This document shows positions 46,567 through 55,920 of a DNA stretch of 64,000 nt, piece by piece. Position numbers and translations under genes: made by a program. Origin of the DNA: Saccharibacillus deserti (lineage in GTDB: Bacteria; Bacillota; Bacilli; Paenibacillales; Paenibacillaceae); the NCBI RefSeq assembly GCF_013618475.1, contig NZ_JABJVN010000006.1, positions 62,001 to 126,000 of the forward strand. The letters are read 5' to 3'. The notes under the pieces are model-generated. The model was not told the DNA's origin. It worked only from the letters and a program-made list of their open reading frames with translations, and ran no database searches. Each line of letters starts with the position of its first letter. The first letter of the stretch is position 1.

Positions 46567-49002
46567 ATGATCGAAAGCGAAGAGTTGAAGAAAGAACAAA
46601 GCAGGCTGGAAGACGTATCGGGCAAACTGAGTGCCAGAATCGCGGAACTTGAGCCGGAGGTGGAAGGGCTGCAGGAGCAGGCGGCCGATCTTCGCAGACG
46701 CTTCTGGGAAGAAGTGAGCGTCAGCACCGCCACCAACGAAGACTTCGAGGAAAGCGTCTACAGCATCGAGCAGCAGGAAGCGCTGCTGTCCGAACGCGAG
46801 CGCAGCCACCGGCAGAAGATCATGCAGTATCGCAAACTCAACAAGCTGCTGGAGTCGCCTTATTTCGGCCGAATCGACTTCCGCGAAGACGGGACCAGAT
46901 TCACGGAATCGATTTATATTGGCGTCTCTTCGTTTGTCGACAAGGACGGTCTCGAGTTCCTGATCTACGACTGGCGGACTCCCCTTGCAAGCCTGTATTA
47001 CGATCATTCGCCCGGACCGGCCGGGTACGATACGCCAATGGGGCCGATCTCCGGACACATGGAGCTGAAGCGGCAGTACCGGATTCAGGGCGGCGAGATT
47101 CTCGGCGTGTTCGATACGAGCGAGACGATCGGGGACGAACTGCTGCAGCAGGTGCTCGGCGGGGGGGCCGACAACCGGATGAAGACCATCGTCTCCACGA
47201 TTCAAAAAGAGCAGAATGCGATCATCCGCGAAGATAAAAGCGCCATGCTGATCGTCCAGGGCGCGGCCGGCAGCGGCAAGACATCGGCGGCGCTGCAGCG
47301 AGTGGCCTATCTGCTGTACAGCAATCGCGACCGGCTCACCGCCGATCAGATCGTTCTTTTTTCGCCCAATCCGATGTTCAACGGCTATGTCTCGACCGTA
47401 CTGCCGGAGCTGGGCGAAGAGAATATGAAGCAGACCACGTTCCAGGAGTATCTCGACAGCCGCCTCGGCCGGACGTTTGCGCTGGAAGATCCGTTCGATC
47501 AGATGGAATACGTCTTGTCGCCGCCGGACGAACCGGGGTACGATGCCAGATTGAGCGGCATCCGGTACAAAGCGTCGGAGCGCTTTCTGGAAGATCTGCA
47601 GCACTACGCGCAGAGTCTGGAGCAGGAAGGGATGAAGTTCGCCGATCTGACTTTCCGGGGAAGGAAGCTGATTGCGGCGGAGCGGATGAAGGCGGAATTC
47701 TACGGCTATGATTCTTCGCTGCGTATCGCAAACCGTACGGCGAAGCTGCAGGAATGGCTGCTTGGCGAACTTAAACGGCTGGAACGCGAAGAATGCGCAG
47801 CGGACTGGGTGGAAGAAGCGATGAATTTCGCCGACGGCGAACTGTACGAAGAAGCGTACCGGGAGCTGCACCAGGACCGGAACGTGTTCGATTTTTCGGA
47901 GGAGTATGCGGCTGCGCGTGCCCGGATCGAAGGCCGGCGACGTCCGGACGAAGGCGATTTCGACTTCGGACAGCGGGAAGAAGAATGGATCCGCCGCCGC
48001 CTCGTGAGTGAAGCGTTCAAGCCGGTCAAACGCGGCGTGAAGCGCATGTCTTTTGTCGATATGGCGGGACTGTACGCACGGTTCTTCGAGTCGGAACAGC
48101 CGCCTTCCGGATACGGCTCCGCGCCGGAGTCACAGCCGGGTCGGGACTGGAACGAGATCGGCCGCCGGACTTGTGCGAGACTCGAGCGGGGCGAACTGTT
48201 CTGCGAGGACGCGACGCCGTATCTCTATCTCAAAGAACTAATCGAAGGGCAGCGGAGCCGCCCGGAGATCCGGCATGTGTTTATCGACGAAGGGCAGGAT
48301 TATTCGGCCTTCCAGTACGCTTTTCTCAAAAAGATGTTCCCGCGCGCCCGCATGACCGTGCTCGGCGATTTCAGTCAGGCGATCTTCACGCAGTCGACCG
48401 AGCTGTCCGCTTCCGATTCGCCACTGGTTCGTCTGTACGGCGAAGCCGATACGCGGGTGTTCCGTCTGACGCGCAGCTACCGTTCGACGCGGGAGATCGT
48501 CGAGTTTGCCAAGGCGCTGCTGCCGGAAGCCGCCGATATCGAACCGTTCGAACGAAGCGGCGGCAGGCCGCTGCTGATCCGTTCCGAGCGGCCCGAGCAT
48601 CACGCGGCGGAGATCGCGGCTCATCTGCACCGCCTTCGCGCGGAAGGATTCGAGTCGGTCGGGATCGTCACCCGTACCGCCGCCGAAGCCCGTGAAGCTT
48701 TTGAAAGTCTCGCCTCGGCCGGCTGCGCCGGCCTGAAGGAAGTGACCAAGACCACGCCCGAATTCGAGAAAGGCACGCTGGTGCTTCCCGTTTATCTGGC
48801 CAAAGGCGTCGAGTTCGACGCCGTGCTGATCTACGACGCTTCCGAACGGGTCTACCGCCGCGAAAGCGAGCGCAAGCTGTTCTACACCGCCTGCACCCGC
48901 GCGATGCACCGGCTGGCGCTGTTTTCTCCCGGCGAATGGAGTCCGTTCGTCGCGAATCTCGATACCGCCCTGTACGAAACGGGCGAAAGTTTGGCACAAT
49001 GA
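46567..49002 (+). CDS. helD: RNA polymerase recycling helicase-like ATPase HelD
   Basis: The start is the ATG at 46567 (MIESEELKKEQSRLEDVSGK) after GGGAGTG; a longer frame exists without a site. The N-terminus is an extended coiled coil, which in HelD probes the polymerase channel. Next come FIYDWRTPLASLYYDHSPGP-like HelD sequence, Walker A in VQGAAGSGKTSAALQRVAYL, the DEGQD-type Walker B (VFIDEGQDYSAFQYAFLKKM), LTRSYRSTREI and the C-terminal AKGVEFDAVLIYDAS with YTACTRAMHRL. The protein (811 aa) binds core RNA polymerase and releases stalled or post-termination complexes using ATP. A promoter TTGTCA (46395-46400) with TACGAT, 18-bp spacing, fits upstream. Confidence 0.88.
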   Translation: MIESEELKKEQSRLEDVSGKLSARIAELEPEVEGLQEQAADLRRRFWEEVSVSTATNEDFEESVYSIEQQEALLSERERSHRQKIMQYRKLNKLLESPYFGRIDFREDGTRFTESIYIGVSSFVDKDGLEFLIYDWRTPLASLYYDHSPGPAGYDTPMGPISGHMELKRQYRIQGGEILGVFDTSETIGDELLQQVLGGGADNRMKTIVSTIQKEQNAIIREDKSAMLIVQGAAGSGKTSAALQRVAYLLYSNRDRLTADQIVLFSPNPMFNGYVSTVLPELGEENMKQTTFQEYLDSRLGRTFALEDPFDQMEYVLSPPDEPGYDARLSGIRYKASERFLEDLQHYAQSLEQEGMKFADLTFRGRKLIAAERMKAEFYGYDSSLRIANRTAKLQEWLLGELKRLEREECAADWVEEAMNFADGELYEEAYRELHQDRNVFDFSEEYAAARARIEGRRRPDEGDFDFGQREEEWIRRRLVSEAFKPVKRGVKRMSFVDMAGLYARFFESEQPPSGYGSAPESQPGRDWNEIGRRTCARLERGELFCEDATPYLYLKELIEGQRSRPEIRHVFIDEGQDYSAFQYAFLKKMFPRARMTVLGDFSQAIFTQSTELSASDSPLVRLYGEADTRVFRLTRSYRSTREIVEFAKALLPEAADIEPFERSGGRPLLIRSERPEHHAAEIAAHLHRLRAEGFESVGIVTRTAAEAREAFESLASAGCAGLKEVTKTTPEFEKGTLVLPVYLAKGVEFDAVLIYDASERVYRRESERKLFYTACTRAMHRLALFSPGEWSPFVANLDTALYETGESLAQ

Positions 49003-49119
49003 ACCGATAGGGGCGCAAGCCGCCTATCCAATCCGGAACCACGGGGAAAAGAGGAATTTGATGCCGACATCGCGACGTGGGCATTCCGGGAACAGCTGAA
49101 CGAGAACCTGCGGCTTCCG

Positions 49120-50355
49120 ATGCTGTACTTCGGAGAGGACGCTGCCCGGATCTACAAAAGTCTGCCGGCCGAAGAAGCGGATGCGTTCGTCTCGGGTATG
49201 CAGCAGCTGGGCACGTACCATGTCCGTATCTATGAATCGAAAGACCGTTTCCATGCATACGGAGAGCTCAACGGAGAGTCGTCCGTCGTCATCACGCCGG
49301 AACAGATTGACCGGGTGCTGGCGGGCGAACAGGTCCAGAACAATCCGAACGGGCTGACGGTGACGCTGGTGGGACTGCCTTTTTCGACGGATACGGGCAG
49401 AAAAGCCATCTTTGTCGAGCCGATCGGTTCGCCTTCCGCGGTATTTATCGTGAAATGGCTGCTGAGCTTTTCCGCTTACGCGCTGGCCGCCGGCTGTATC
49501 GTTATTTTGGTGGCGGCCTTCTTCCTGGTGCGGCCGATTCAGAAGCTGACTACGGCGACGAGGCGTATTGCGGAAGGCAACTTCGACGTCAAACTGGATA
49601 TCCGGCAAAAAGGCGAACTGGGGACGCTCGCGCGCAGCTTCGAGCAGATGATCCGCGAACTGCGGCAGGCGGAGACGATGCGCAGAGATTTTGTCTCGAA
49701 CGTCTCGCACGAGGTGCAGTCGCCGCTGACCTCGATCTCCGGCTACGCGGTAGCGCTCAAGCAGGTCAAGCTGAGCGAGGAGCAGCGGGTCCGCTATCTC
49801 GACATCATTATCGAAGAAGCGGGGCGTATCTCCAATATGAGCAGCGGGCTGCTGAAACTAAGTGCGCTCGAAGCTCCGTCCCCGCACTTTCGCCGCGAAC
49901 CGCTCCAGCTCGACGAGCAGATTCGCCGCGTGGCGATCGCACTTCAGCCGCACTGGGCGGCGCGCCGCATCGGATTCGAGCTGGATCTGCCGGATATCCG
50001 GCTGACGGGCGACCGGGATCAGCTCGAGCAGGTATGGACGAATCTGATCGGGAACGCGATCAAGTTTTCTCCGGACGGCGGACAGATTGCGGTGCGGATG
50101 ACAGCGGACGAAGACCATATAACGGTGCGTGTGGAGAATCAGGGAATCGGCATCGCGCCGGAAGACCGGGAACGCGTCTTCGAACGCTTTTTCAAAGCCG
50201 ACCGTTCCCGCAGCCGCAGGTATGAAGGAAGCGGCTTGGGACTTGCCATCGTCAAGCAGATCGTCACGCTGCAGGGCGGGGAGATCTACGTGGAGAGCGG
50301 GCCGGGCCACGGAGCGGCTTTTGTCGTGGGTCTGCCGCGGGAACCGCAAAATTAA
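49120..50355 (+). pseudogene. HAMP sensor histidine kinase, N-terminally truncated
   Basis: The frame holds most of an extracellular sensor region, one membrane helix (FIVKWLLSFSAYALAAGCIV onward), HAMP (FLVRPIQKLTTATRRIAEGN), the phospho-acceptor box FVSNVSHEVQSPLTSISGYA, and a complete ATPase domain (DQLEQVWTNLIGNAIKFSPD, GIGIAPEDRERVFERFFKAD, GSGLGLAIVKQIVTLQGG). The first membrane helix and signal anchor are missing. The frame is open upstream through EEFDADIATWAFREQLNENL straight to the helD stop at 49000-49002, with no start or ribosome site, and the usual partner response regulator is absent. A deletion between helD and the kinase is the simplest explanation. Translation from the ATG at 49120 cannot be excluded. 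Confidence 0.72.
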
Positions 50356-50476
50356 TTCTCCTGTGCATCCTGCGTTCATATTCCCGTCATGAAGGGTCCA
50401 TCCTTGCCCGCTATGCTGGGTCTATCGGCAGCTTGAGCGGGCCGGCATACAGAAGCGGAAACGGGAGTGGATCGGC

Positions 50477-51484
50477 ATGCGAAGAAATCGGAACGGGAAC
50501 AGCGAGGCAGAAGCGGGACCCGTCAAAAAAAAGCGGAAGCCGCTTCGAATCATAAGAAATATTCTGGGCGTTCTCGCCGGCATCATCGTGCTGTTCTTCG
50601 CGATTGTGTTCGTGACGGACAAAGTGGCCGGCAGTATGGAAAAAGACCGGATCGAGCCGTACGGCCAGTTCGTCGAAGTGGACGGCAAACAGATGAACGT
50701 GCGGATCGACGGGGACGGGGCAGAGACGGTCGTGCTGCTGCCGGGTTACGGAACAGCGGCGCCGGGTCTGGACTTCGAGCCTTTGATCCGGGAGCTGGAA
50801 AAGGATTATCGGGTCGTGACCGTCGAGCCTTTCGGCTACGGACTCAGCGACGGGACCGACAAAGAGCGGACAACGGCAAATATCGTCGGCGAAGTGCACG
50901 AAGCCGTGCAGCGGTTGGGCTTGAAGCGTTACGTCTTGATGGGCCATTCCATCGCGGGGCTGTACGGCCTGGAATATGCGAATCAATATCCGGACGAAGT
51001 GATCGCATTTGCCGGTATCGACACCAGTGTTCCGGCGCAGGGAGGCATGGATCAAGAGCTGCCGGTCGGCACCTTCAAATTCCTGCGCCAGTCGGGCCTG
51101 ATGCGCCTGTTGACCAAAGTCAGCGGCGCTCCCTATGCGGGCTTGGATTACGATGCGCAGACCAAAGAGCAGATTCGCATGGTTACGAACCGCGGAGGCA
51201 ATAATGGAACGCTGCTCAACGAGATGAGCCATATCGCTTCCAATTTCAAGCAGGCGCGCGAAGCCGGAGCGGCGTTCCCGCAGAGCCTTCCGCTTGTTCT
51301 GTTCATCCGGCAAAACAATGCCGAAGTGCCGGACTGGACGGCCATGCACGAAGAACAGGCCGAACATTCGGCGCACGGCCAGGTGATCCCGATGAACGGC
51401 GGGCATTATCTGCACCATGCGCTGTCCCCGGAGATTGCGGCGGACTTTAAGGCCTTCATGAACGGACTTGAAAAGAACTCCTAA
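50477..51484 (+). CDS. Membrane-anchored alpha/beta-hydrolase
   Basis: The protein (335 aa) starts with a basic stretch and one membrane anchor at about residues 25-47 (IIRNILGVLAGIIVLFFAIV), leaving the enzyme outside or at the membrane face. The hydrolase core has VVLLPGYGTAAPGLDFEPLI as oxyanion region, the nucleophile elbow VLMGHSIAGLYGLEYANQYP and a probable catalytic His in MNGGHYLHHAL. The group includes esterases and haloperoxidase-like hydrolases; no substrate can be named. The start lacks a strong ribosome site (GGAAACGGGAGTGG lies upstream). A terminator follows. Confidence 0.83.
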   Translation: MRRNRNGNSEAEAGPVKKKRKPLRIIRNILGVLAGIIVLFFAIVFVTDKVAGSMEKDRIEPYGQFVEVDGKQMNVRIDGDGAETVVLLPGYGTAAPGLDFEPLIRELEKDYRVVTVEPFGYGLSDGTDKERTTANIVGEVHEAVQRLGLKRYVLMGHSIAGLYGLEYANQYPDEVIAFAGIDTSVPAQGGMDQELPVGTFKFLRQSGLMRLLTKVSGAPYAGLDYDAQTKEQIRMVTNRGGNNGTLLNEMSHIASNFKQAREAGAAFPQSLPLVLFIRQNNAEVPDWTAMHEEQAEHSAHGQVIPMNGGHYLHHALSPEIAADFKAFMNGLEKNS

Positions 51485-51493
51485 CTTGCACGC

Positions 51494-51539
51494 AAAAAAC
51501 CCCCGATCGTGCGCTGCCGCGCAGACCGGGGGGTTTTTT
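51494..51539. terminator. Bidirectional rho-independent terminator
   Basis: AAAAAACCCCC pairs with GGGGGTTTTTT, with an additional inner TGCGC/GCGCA stem. It lies between the convergent hydrolase and iron-transport operons. Confidence 0.88.
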
Positions 51540-51574
51540 CTAACCCTTACCCTGGAACCGAGCGGGCTCGAAGC

Positions 51575-52393
51575 TTAGAGCGCCGCCCTTGTCTCCATAT
51601 GATGCCGTCCTTTGGGCACCACCATGGGGCTGCCGGAGACGGGATCGTCGATCACTTCGCAGTCCAGACCGAATACGTCTTTGATCCGCCTGCTGGTGAT
51701 AACTTCGGACGGCGTGCCTTCGGCAACCAAACGTCCTTCCTGCAGCGCGAAGATATGATCGGCGTAGCGCGCCGACAGATTGATATCGTGCAGCACCATG
51801 ACGATGGTCGTCCCGTGTTTGCGGTTGAGATCGGTCAGCAGGTCGAGGATCTCGACCTGATACGTGATATCGAGAAACGTCGTCGGTTCGTCGAGGAACA
51901 GGATATCCGTCTGCTGGGCCATTGCCATGGCAATCCAGACGCGCTGGCGCTGTCCGCCCGACAATTCGTCGATGTTGTGGTTGGCAAACTGCGTGATATC
52001 CATCAGCTCCATCGCTTCCGCGACGGCTTCGTAGTCTTTTTTGGACCAGCCGCCGAGCAGCGGCTGGTGCGGGAAGCGTCCGCGGCCGACCAGATCGGCG
52101 ACCGAGATGCCTTCCGGAACGATCGGGGACTGCGGCAGCAGCCCGATGATCCGGGCCAGCTGTTTGGAAGGATACTTGGCGATCGGTTTGCCGTCGAGCG
52201 TAATACGGCCGGAAGTCGGCTTGATCAGCCGGGCCAGCGCTTTGAGCAGCGTGGACTTGCCGCAGCCGTTGGAACCGATAATGACGCTGATCCGGCTGCT
52301 CGGGATCGTCAGGTCCACGCCGTTGATGACCGTCTTCTGTTCGTAGCCGGCGACAATCTGCTCGGCTTGGAAGATATGGTTCGGCTTCATCAC
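51575..52393 (-). CDS. Iron-siderophore ABC transporter ATPase (FecE/FhuC family)
   Basis: The protein (272 aa) has Walker A GSNGCGKSTLLKALARL, the signature ELSGGQRQRVWIAMAMAQQT and Walker B ILFLDEPTTFLD, followed by VMVLHDINLSARYADHIFAL, the H-loop. It is the typical FecE/FhuC-type ATPase for siderophore or vitamin B12 importers. It overlaps the upstream permease gene by four bases (ATGA) and is the last gene of the Fur-controlled operon. It powers uptake of a ferric siderophore across the membrane through the two FecCD-type permeases. Confidence 0.93.
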   Translation of the reverse strand: MMKPNHIFQAEQIVAGYEQKTVINGVDLTIPSSRISVIIGSNGCGKSTLLKALARLIKPTSGRITLDGKPIAKYPSKQLARIIGLLPQSPIVPEGISVADLVGRGRFPHQPLLGGWSKKDYEAVAEAMELMDITQFANHNIDELSGGQRQRVWIAMAMAQQTDILFLDEPTTFLDITYQVEILDLLTDLNRKHGTTIVMVLHDINLSARYADHIFALQEGRLVAEGTPSEVITSRRIKDVFGLDCEVIDDPVSGSPMVVPKGRHHMETRAAL

Positions 52394-53445
52394 AATTCCC
52401 CCTTCTGGTTCATGCGGATTAACAGGAAGATCAAATACGGCGCTCCGAGCAACCCGGTAATGACCCCCACGGGGTATCGGTGAACGAAAGCGAACTGTCC
52501 GATCAGATCGGCGGCTAATACGAGGTTGATCCCGACGAGACCTGCCGGAATAAGGCTGTGAAATCCGGTGCCGACCAGTCTTTTGGCAATCGGGCCGGCC
52601 AGGAACGAGACGAAGGCGACCGGCCCTGTCGTGGCGGTCGCGATCGAGACGACGAACACCGCGCAGACGATCAGGGCGATCCGCGTCTTGTCGGTGCTGA
52701 CGCCAAGCGAGGAGGCCGTCTGTTCGCCGAGCTCCAGCGTATGCAGATGCTTGCCCATCACTATCAGGATCGGCGTGCAGATCAAGGTGATCGCAACCAG
52801 GGGCGGCAGCTCGCTCATCTTCGAACCGTTCAGGCTGCCGGACAGCCAGCGGATTGCCGCCGGCACGTCTTTCTCGGAGCTGATCAGCAGCAGATAAGAA
52901 ATGACGGCATCCAGCATGGCCTGGATCCCGATTCCGATCAGGATCAGGCGGCCGATCGAGAAGATTTTGCCCCGGGCCAGAATGTAGATTACGATGACTG
53001 TCGCCAGTCCGGCCGCAACCGAAACGGCGGATGTTACCGCGCCGCCGGCCTGGAGTACCGTCAGGCAGAAGACGGCCGCCGCGCTGGAACCGGACGTCAC
53101 CCCGATGACGTTGGGGTTCGCGAGCGGATTGCGCAGCAGCGTCTGGAACGTGTAGCCGGCGATGCCGAACGCGAATCCCGCGAACAATCCCGCCAGCATG
53201 CGCGGCAGGCGCAGCGTACTGACGGCGAACGAGACGCCTTTGATCTTCTCGCCGGACAAGGCGCGGACGACCTGGTCAAGCGGATAGATCGTATTGCCGA
53301 GCATAAGCATGGCCGCGCACAGAACCAGAGCCAGCAGGGCCAGCGTGCCGGTTACGAACATCCAGCGGCGCTGCCGTCTGCGCCGTCCTGCACGGATATA
53401 TTCGACGGAAGCGGAAGGCGCGATCAGGTTAGGGGTCAGAGTCAT
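52390..53445 (-). CDS. FecCD-family siderophore ABC permease
   Basis: The protein (351 aa) has about ten membrane helices and the FecCD marks: LRLPRMLAGLFAGFAFGIAG, LLRNPLANPNVIGVTSGSSA, ASSLGVSTDKTRIALIVCAV and GPVAFVSFLAGPIAKRLVGT. A basic N-terminus (RAGRRRRQRRW) lies inside. It pairs with the other permease to make a heterodimeric channel. Overlaps by four bases with both neighbours indicate a tightly coupled operon. Confidence 0.92.
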   Translation of the reverse strand: MTLTPNLIAPSASVEYIRAGRRRRQRRWMFVTGTLALLALVLCAAMLMLGNTIYPLDQVVRALSGEKIKGVSFAVSTLRLPRMLAGLFAGFAFGIAGYTFQTLLRNPLANPNVIGVTSGSSAAAVFCLTVLQAGGAVTSAVSVAAGLATVIVIYILARGKIFSIGRLILIGIGIQAMLDAVISYLLLISSEKDVPAAIRWLSGSLNGSKMSELPPLVAITLICTPILIVMGKHLHTLELGEQTASSLGVSTDKTRIALIVCAVFVVSIATATTGPVAFVSFLAGPIAKRLVGTGFHSLIPAGLVGINLVLAADLIGQFAFVHRYPVGVITGLLGAPYLIFLLIRMNQKGEL

Positions 53446-54482
53446 AAGGAACGCACCTTCGCTCTCATCGCCAGAATAATCAGGATCGGAGCGCCGACGA
53501 AAGCGGTCACTACGCCGACTTCAAGTTCGCCCGGACTTCCGATCAGGCGTCCCAGAACATCCGATACGGTCAGGATGACCGCTCCGGCGACGGCGGACAG
53601 CGGAATCACGAAGCGCAGATCCGGTCCGACCATGAGGCGCACCACGTGGGTCGCCAGCAGGCCGATAAAACCGATCGGTCCGGCCAGCGCCGTTGTCGCT
53701 CCGCACAGAATCACGCCGGCCAGTGCCGCGATTAACCGCAAGGTGCCGGTCTTGACGCCGAGGCCTTTGGCCGTCTCGTCGCCGAGCGCGAGCGCGTTAA
53801 GCGCAGGCGAGGTCAGGAACCCGATCAGCAGGCCGGCGAGCAGAAACGGAACGAAGGTCGAGATACTGCTCCAGGTTCCCGATCCCACGCTGCCTACCTG
53901 CCAGAAGCGAAATTGGTCCATGACATGGGAACGCGGAATCAGAATGGCCGTCACCAGCGAAGAGAGGGCCGCGCTGGTGGCCGCTCCGGCCAGAATAAGC
54001 TTGATGGGCGTGGCTCCGCCGCGCCCCAGCGAACCGACTCCGAATACGAATACGGCCGTGATCGCGGCACCGGTCATGGACAGCCAGATATATTGGCTGG
54101 CTGTCGTCATGTTCAAGAAAGCCATGCCGCACACCACGAACAAGGAAGCTCCCATATTCACGCCCAATATGCTCGGATCCGCGATCGGATTGCGCGTCAC
54201 GGCCTGCATCAGCGAGCCCGATACGCCGAGCGCCGCTCCGCAGAGAAGGCTGAACACCGTCCGTGAGATCCGTTTTCGAACGATATTCGCTTCGTAGGAG
54301 TCCATCTCCGGACGAAACAAACCGTCGATCAAATCGTGAAACGGCACTGCCCGCGAGCCGAATGCCAGGGAGGCGAGAATACTCGCTCCCAGCAGAATCA
54401 GGCTCACGATCAGTACCGTGGGAAAATGCTTCGGGATGTGCGGACTCGGACGGGAATCGCTCGAGACCGTAATAGGGTTCAT
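53442..54482 (-). CDS. FecCD-family siderophore ABC permease
   Basis: The protein (346 aa) has a hydrophobic helix set with RKRISRTVFSLLCGAALGVS, QAVTRNPIADPSILGVNMGA, LALGDETAKGLGVKTGTLRL and GPIGFIGLLATHVVRLMVGP. It is the first permease after the binding protein, which it follows by five bases. With the second permease it would form the translocation channel for a ferric siderophore. The order binding protein, permease, permease, ATPase matches the yfiYZ-yfhA-type systems of bacilli. Confidence 0.92.
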   Translation of the reverse strand: MNPITVSSDSRPSPHIPKHFPTVLIVSLILLGASILASLAFGSRAVPFHDLIDGLFRPEMDSYEANIVRKRISRTVFSLLCGAALGVSGSLMQAVTRNPIADPSILGVNMGASLFVVCGMAFLNMTTASQYIWLSMTGAAITAVFVFGVGSLGRGGATPIKLILAGAATSAALSSLVTAILIPRSHVMDQFRFWQVGSVGSGTWSSISTFVPFLLAGLLIGFLTSPALNALALGDETAKGLGVKTGTLRLIAALAGVILCGATTALAGPIGFIGLLATHVVRLMVGPDLRFVIPLSAVAGAVILTVSDVLGRLIGSPGELEVGVVTAFVGAPILIILAMRAKVRSL

Positions 54483-54487
54483 CTGGG

Positions 54488-55591
54488 TTATTTCACCTTG
54501 TCGGCAGCGGCGCCGAGCAGTTTCATGTAATCGTCAATCGTATAGGCGATCGACAGGGGAGTCGGCGTGCCGGCTGCCACAAGCGGCGTATCCGCCGCGA
54601 TGAAAGCGACGGAACCGCGCTCGATCGCCGGGATTTTGCCCAGCAGCGGATCGGCTTGAAGCGCGGCGAGCAGCTTGTCGTCGCCGTAACCGACAATGAG
54701 GTCGGCGTCGTTCAGCGCCTGCGCGTTCTCGGCGCTCAGCTCCAGCGAGTAGCTGGTCGGGTCCGTAATCAGCGAAGTGATGCTCTCCGGATAAGTCAGG
54801 CCCATTTCTTCAAGGAACGAGACGCGGGTATCAACCGGCGTATAGATATGCAGTTTGGACAGATCGTCGGCCGAGAAATTGACCCAGGCGATTTTTTTGT
54901 CTTTCAACTGCGGATAAGCGGCGAACTTCTCATTGATGAGCGCTTCCGTATCGGCGATCAGTTTCTCGCCTTCGGCAGGCATGCCCATGCCTTCGGCGGT
55001 CAGTTGAACCTGTTCGCGCCATTTGGTCGTCCAAGGGGACGTCGGATAAGCGACTACCGGAGCGATCTCGCTCAGGGTATCGTAATCTTCCTGCGTGATG
55101 CCCGAGTACGCGGCCAGGATCACATCCGGCTTGGCATCGGAGATCGCTTCGAAGTCGAGACCGTCCGTATCCTGGAATACGTTCGGATCGGCTGCGCCAA
55201 GCTCATCGAGCTTTTCCTTCGTCCAAGGCAGCAGTCCGCTGCCATCCTGTACGCCGAAGTTGGCGGCGGAGAAACCGTCGGGAACGACGCCCAGAGCCAG
55301 CGCGACGTCCTGATTGCCCCATTGGATGGTCACGATCCGTTCGGGTTTGCTCTCGATTACGGCTTCGCCCAGCGCCCCTTTGATCGTCAGCGGGTACTGC
55401 GTATCTGTGGTTTCCGCAGCGGCGGAATCCGTTTTGGAAGTCTCTGCCGGTGCGGTCTCGGCAGCGGCCGTATCCGTCGAAGCCGGAGCTGCTGCGGGTG
55501 CGGCTTCTTTTGCGCCGCAGCCGACGAGCGCCAGGACCAGGATGATCGAGATGATGGCAGTGACCAGCGAATATTTTCGGTTTGCGTTCAT
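54488..55591 (-). CDS. Iron-siderophore-binding lipoprotein
   Basis: The protein (367 aa) has a lipoprotein signal (MNANRKYSLVTAIISIILVL) with lipobox LVGC, an Ala/Thr/Glu-rich spacer to about residue 65, then a TroA/FhuD-type binding domain: PERIVTIQWGNQDVALALGV, DVILAAYSGITQEDYDTLSE, APVVAYPTSPWTTKWREQVQ and LSAENAQALNDADLIVGYGD. The domain is similar to YfiY-type hydroxamate/petrobactin-class binders; the exact siderophore is not readable. GAGAGGGG precedes the ATG. It is the first gene behind a perfect Fur box. Confidence 0.92.
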   Translation of the reverse strand: MNANRKYSLVTAIISIILVLALVGCGAKEAAPAAAPASTDTAAAETAPAETSKTDSAAAETTDTQYPLTIKGALGEAVIESKPERIVTIQWGNQDVALALGVVPDGFSAANFGVQDGSGLLPWTKEKLDELGAADPNVFQDTDGLDFEAISDAKPDVILAAYSGITQEDYDTLSEIAPVVAYPTSPWTTKWREQVQLTAEGMGMPAEGEKLIADTEALINEKFAAYPQLKDKKIAWVNFSADDLSKLHIYTPVDTRVSFLEEMGLTYPESITSLITDPTSYSLELSAENAQALNDADLIVGYGDDKLLAALQADPLLGKIPAIERGSVAFIAADTPLVAAGTPTPLSIAYTIDDYMKLLGAAADKVK

Positions 55592-55682
55592 GATGGACCC
55601 CTCTCTGAATCGATAAGCGTATTTTATGGTGCCGGAAAGCTCGGAAATGAATAAAAAACCGATAACTTTAATAAAAATGTCC

Positions 55683-55736
55683 TGATAATGATTATCAACA
55701 TCACTAAATATATCGGCATACCAGATGAACTGTCAA
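55683..55736 (-). promoter_or_regulatory. Fur-controlled promoter of the siderophore operon
   Basis: TGATAATGATTATCA at 55683-55697 is a perfect 7-1-7 Fur box. On the minus strand, TTGACA (55736-55731) and TATATT (55712-55707) are spaced by 18 bp, so the Fur box covers about +1 to +15 and would block transcription when iron is plentiful. Confidence 0.9.
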
Positions 55737-55855
55737 TCAAAAGTTTACAGGTACCCAATCGGATAAGGATGTATGTTCATAAACGTTCGGAGTCCGCGAA
55801 GAAGGACGGGAACTTAACAAGCGGAGCGAAGCACGAATCTTCATCGGGCAGACAA

Positions 55856-55883
55856 ATAAAACCCCCGGACGCGGTCCGGAGGC
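55856..55883 (-). terminator. Terminator of the chemoreceptor gene
   Basis: On the minus strand CCTCCGGAC pairs with GTCCGGGGG around CGC and runs into TTTTATTTG, 38 bp past the chemoreceptor stop codon. Confidence 0.8.
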
Positions 55884-55920
55884 TGAAGAGGAGGAAAGAA
55901 GCGAGCAAGCTTGAAGTTCC

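Noticed and set aside
46220-46570. 116-codon plus-strand frame in the gap before helD
   Set aside because: No ribosome site, mixed low-complexity sequence, overlaps a terminator hairpin, the helD promoter and the helD start.
52558-54297. 579-codon plus-strand frame opposite the two siderophore permeases
   Set aside because: Low-complexity Arg/Gly/Asp-rich frame; the minus strand carries two well-conserved FecCD permeases.
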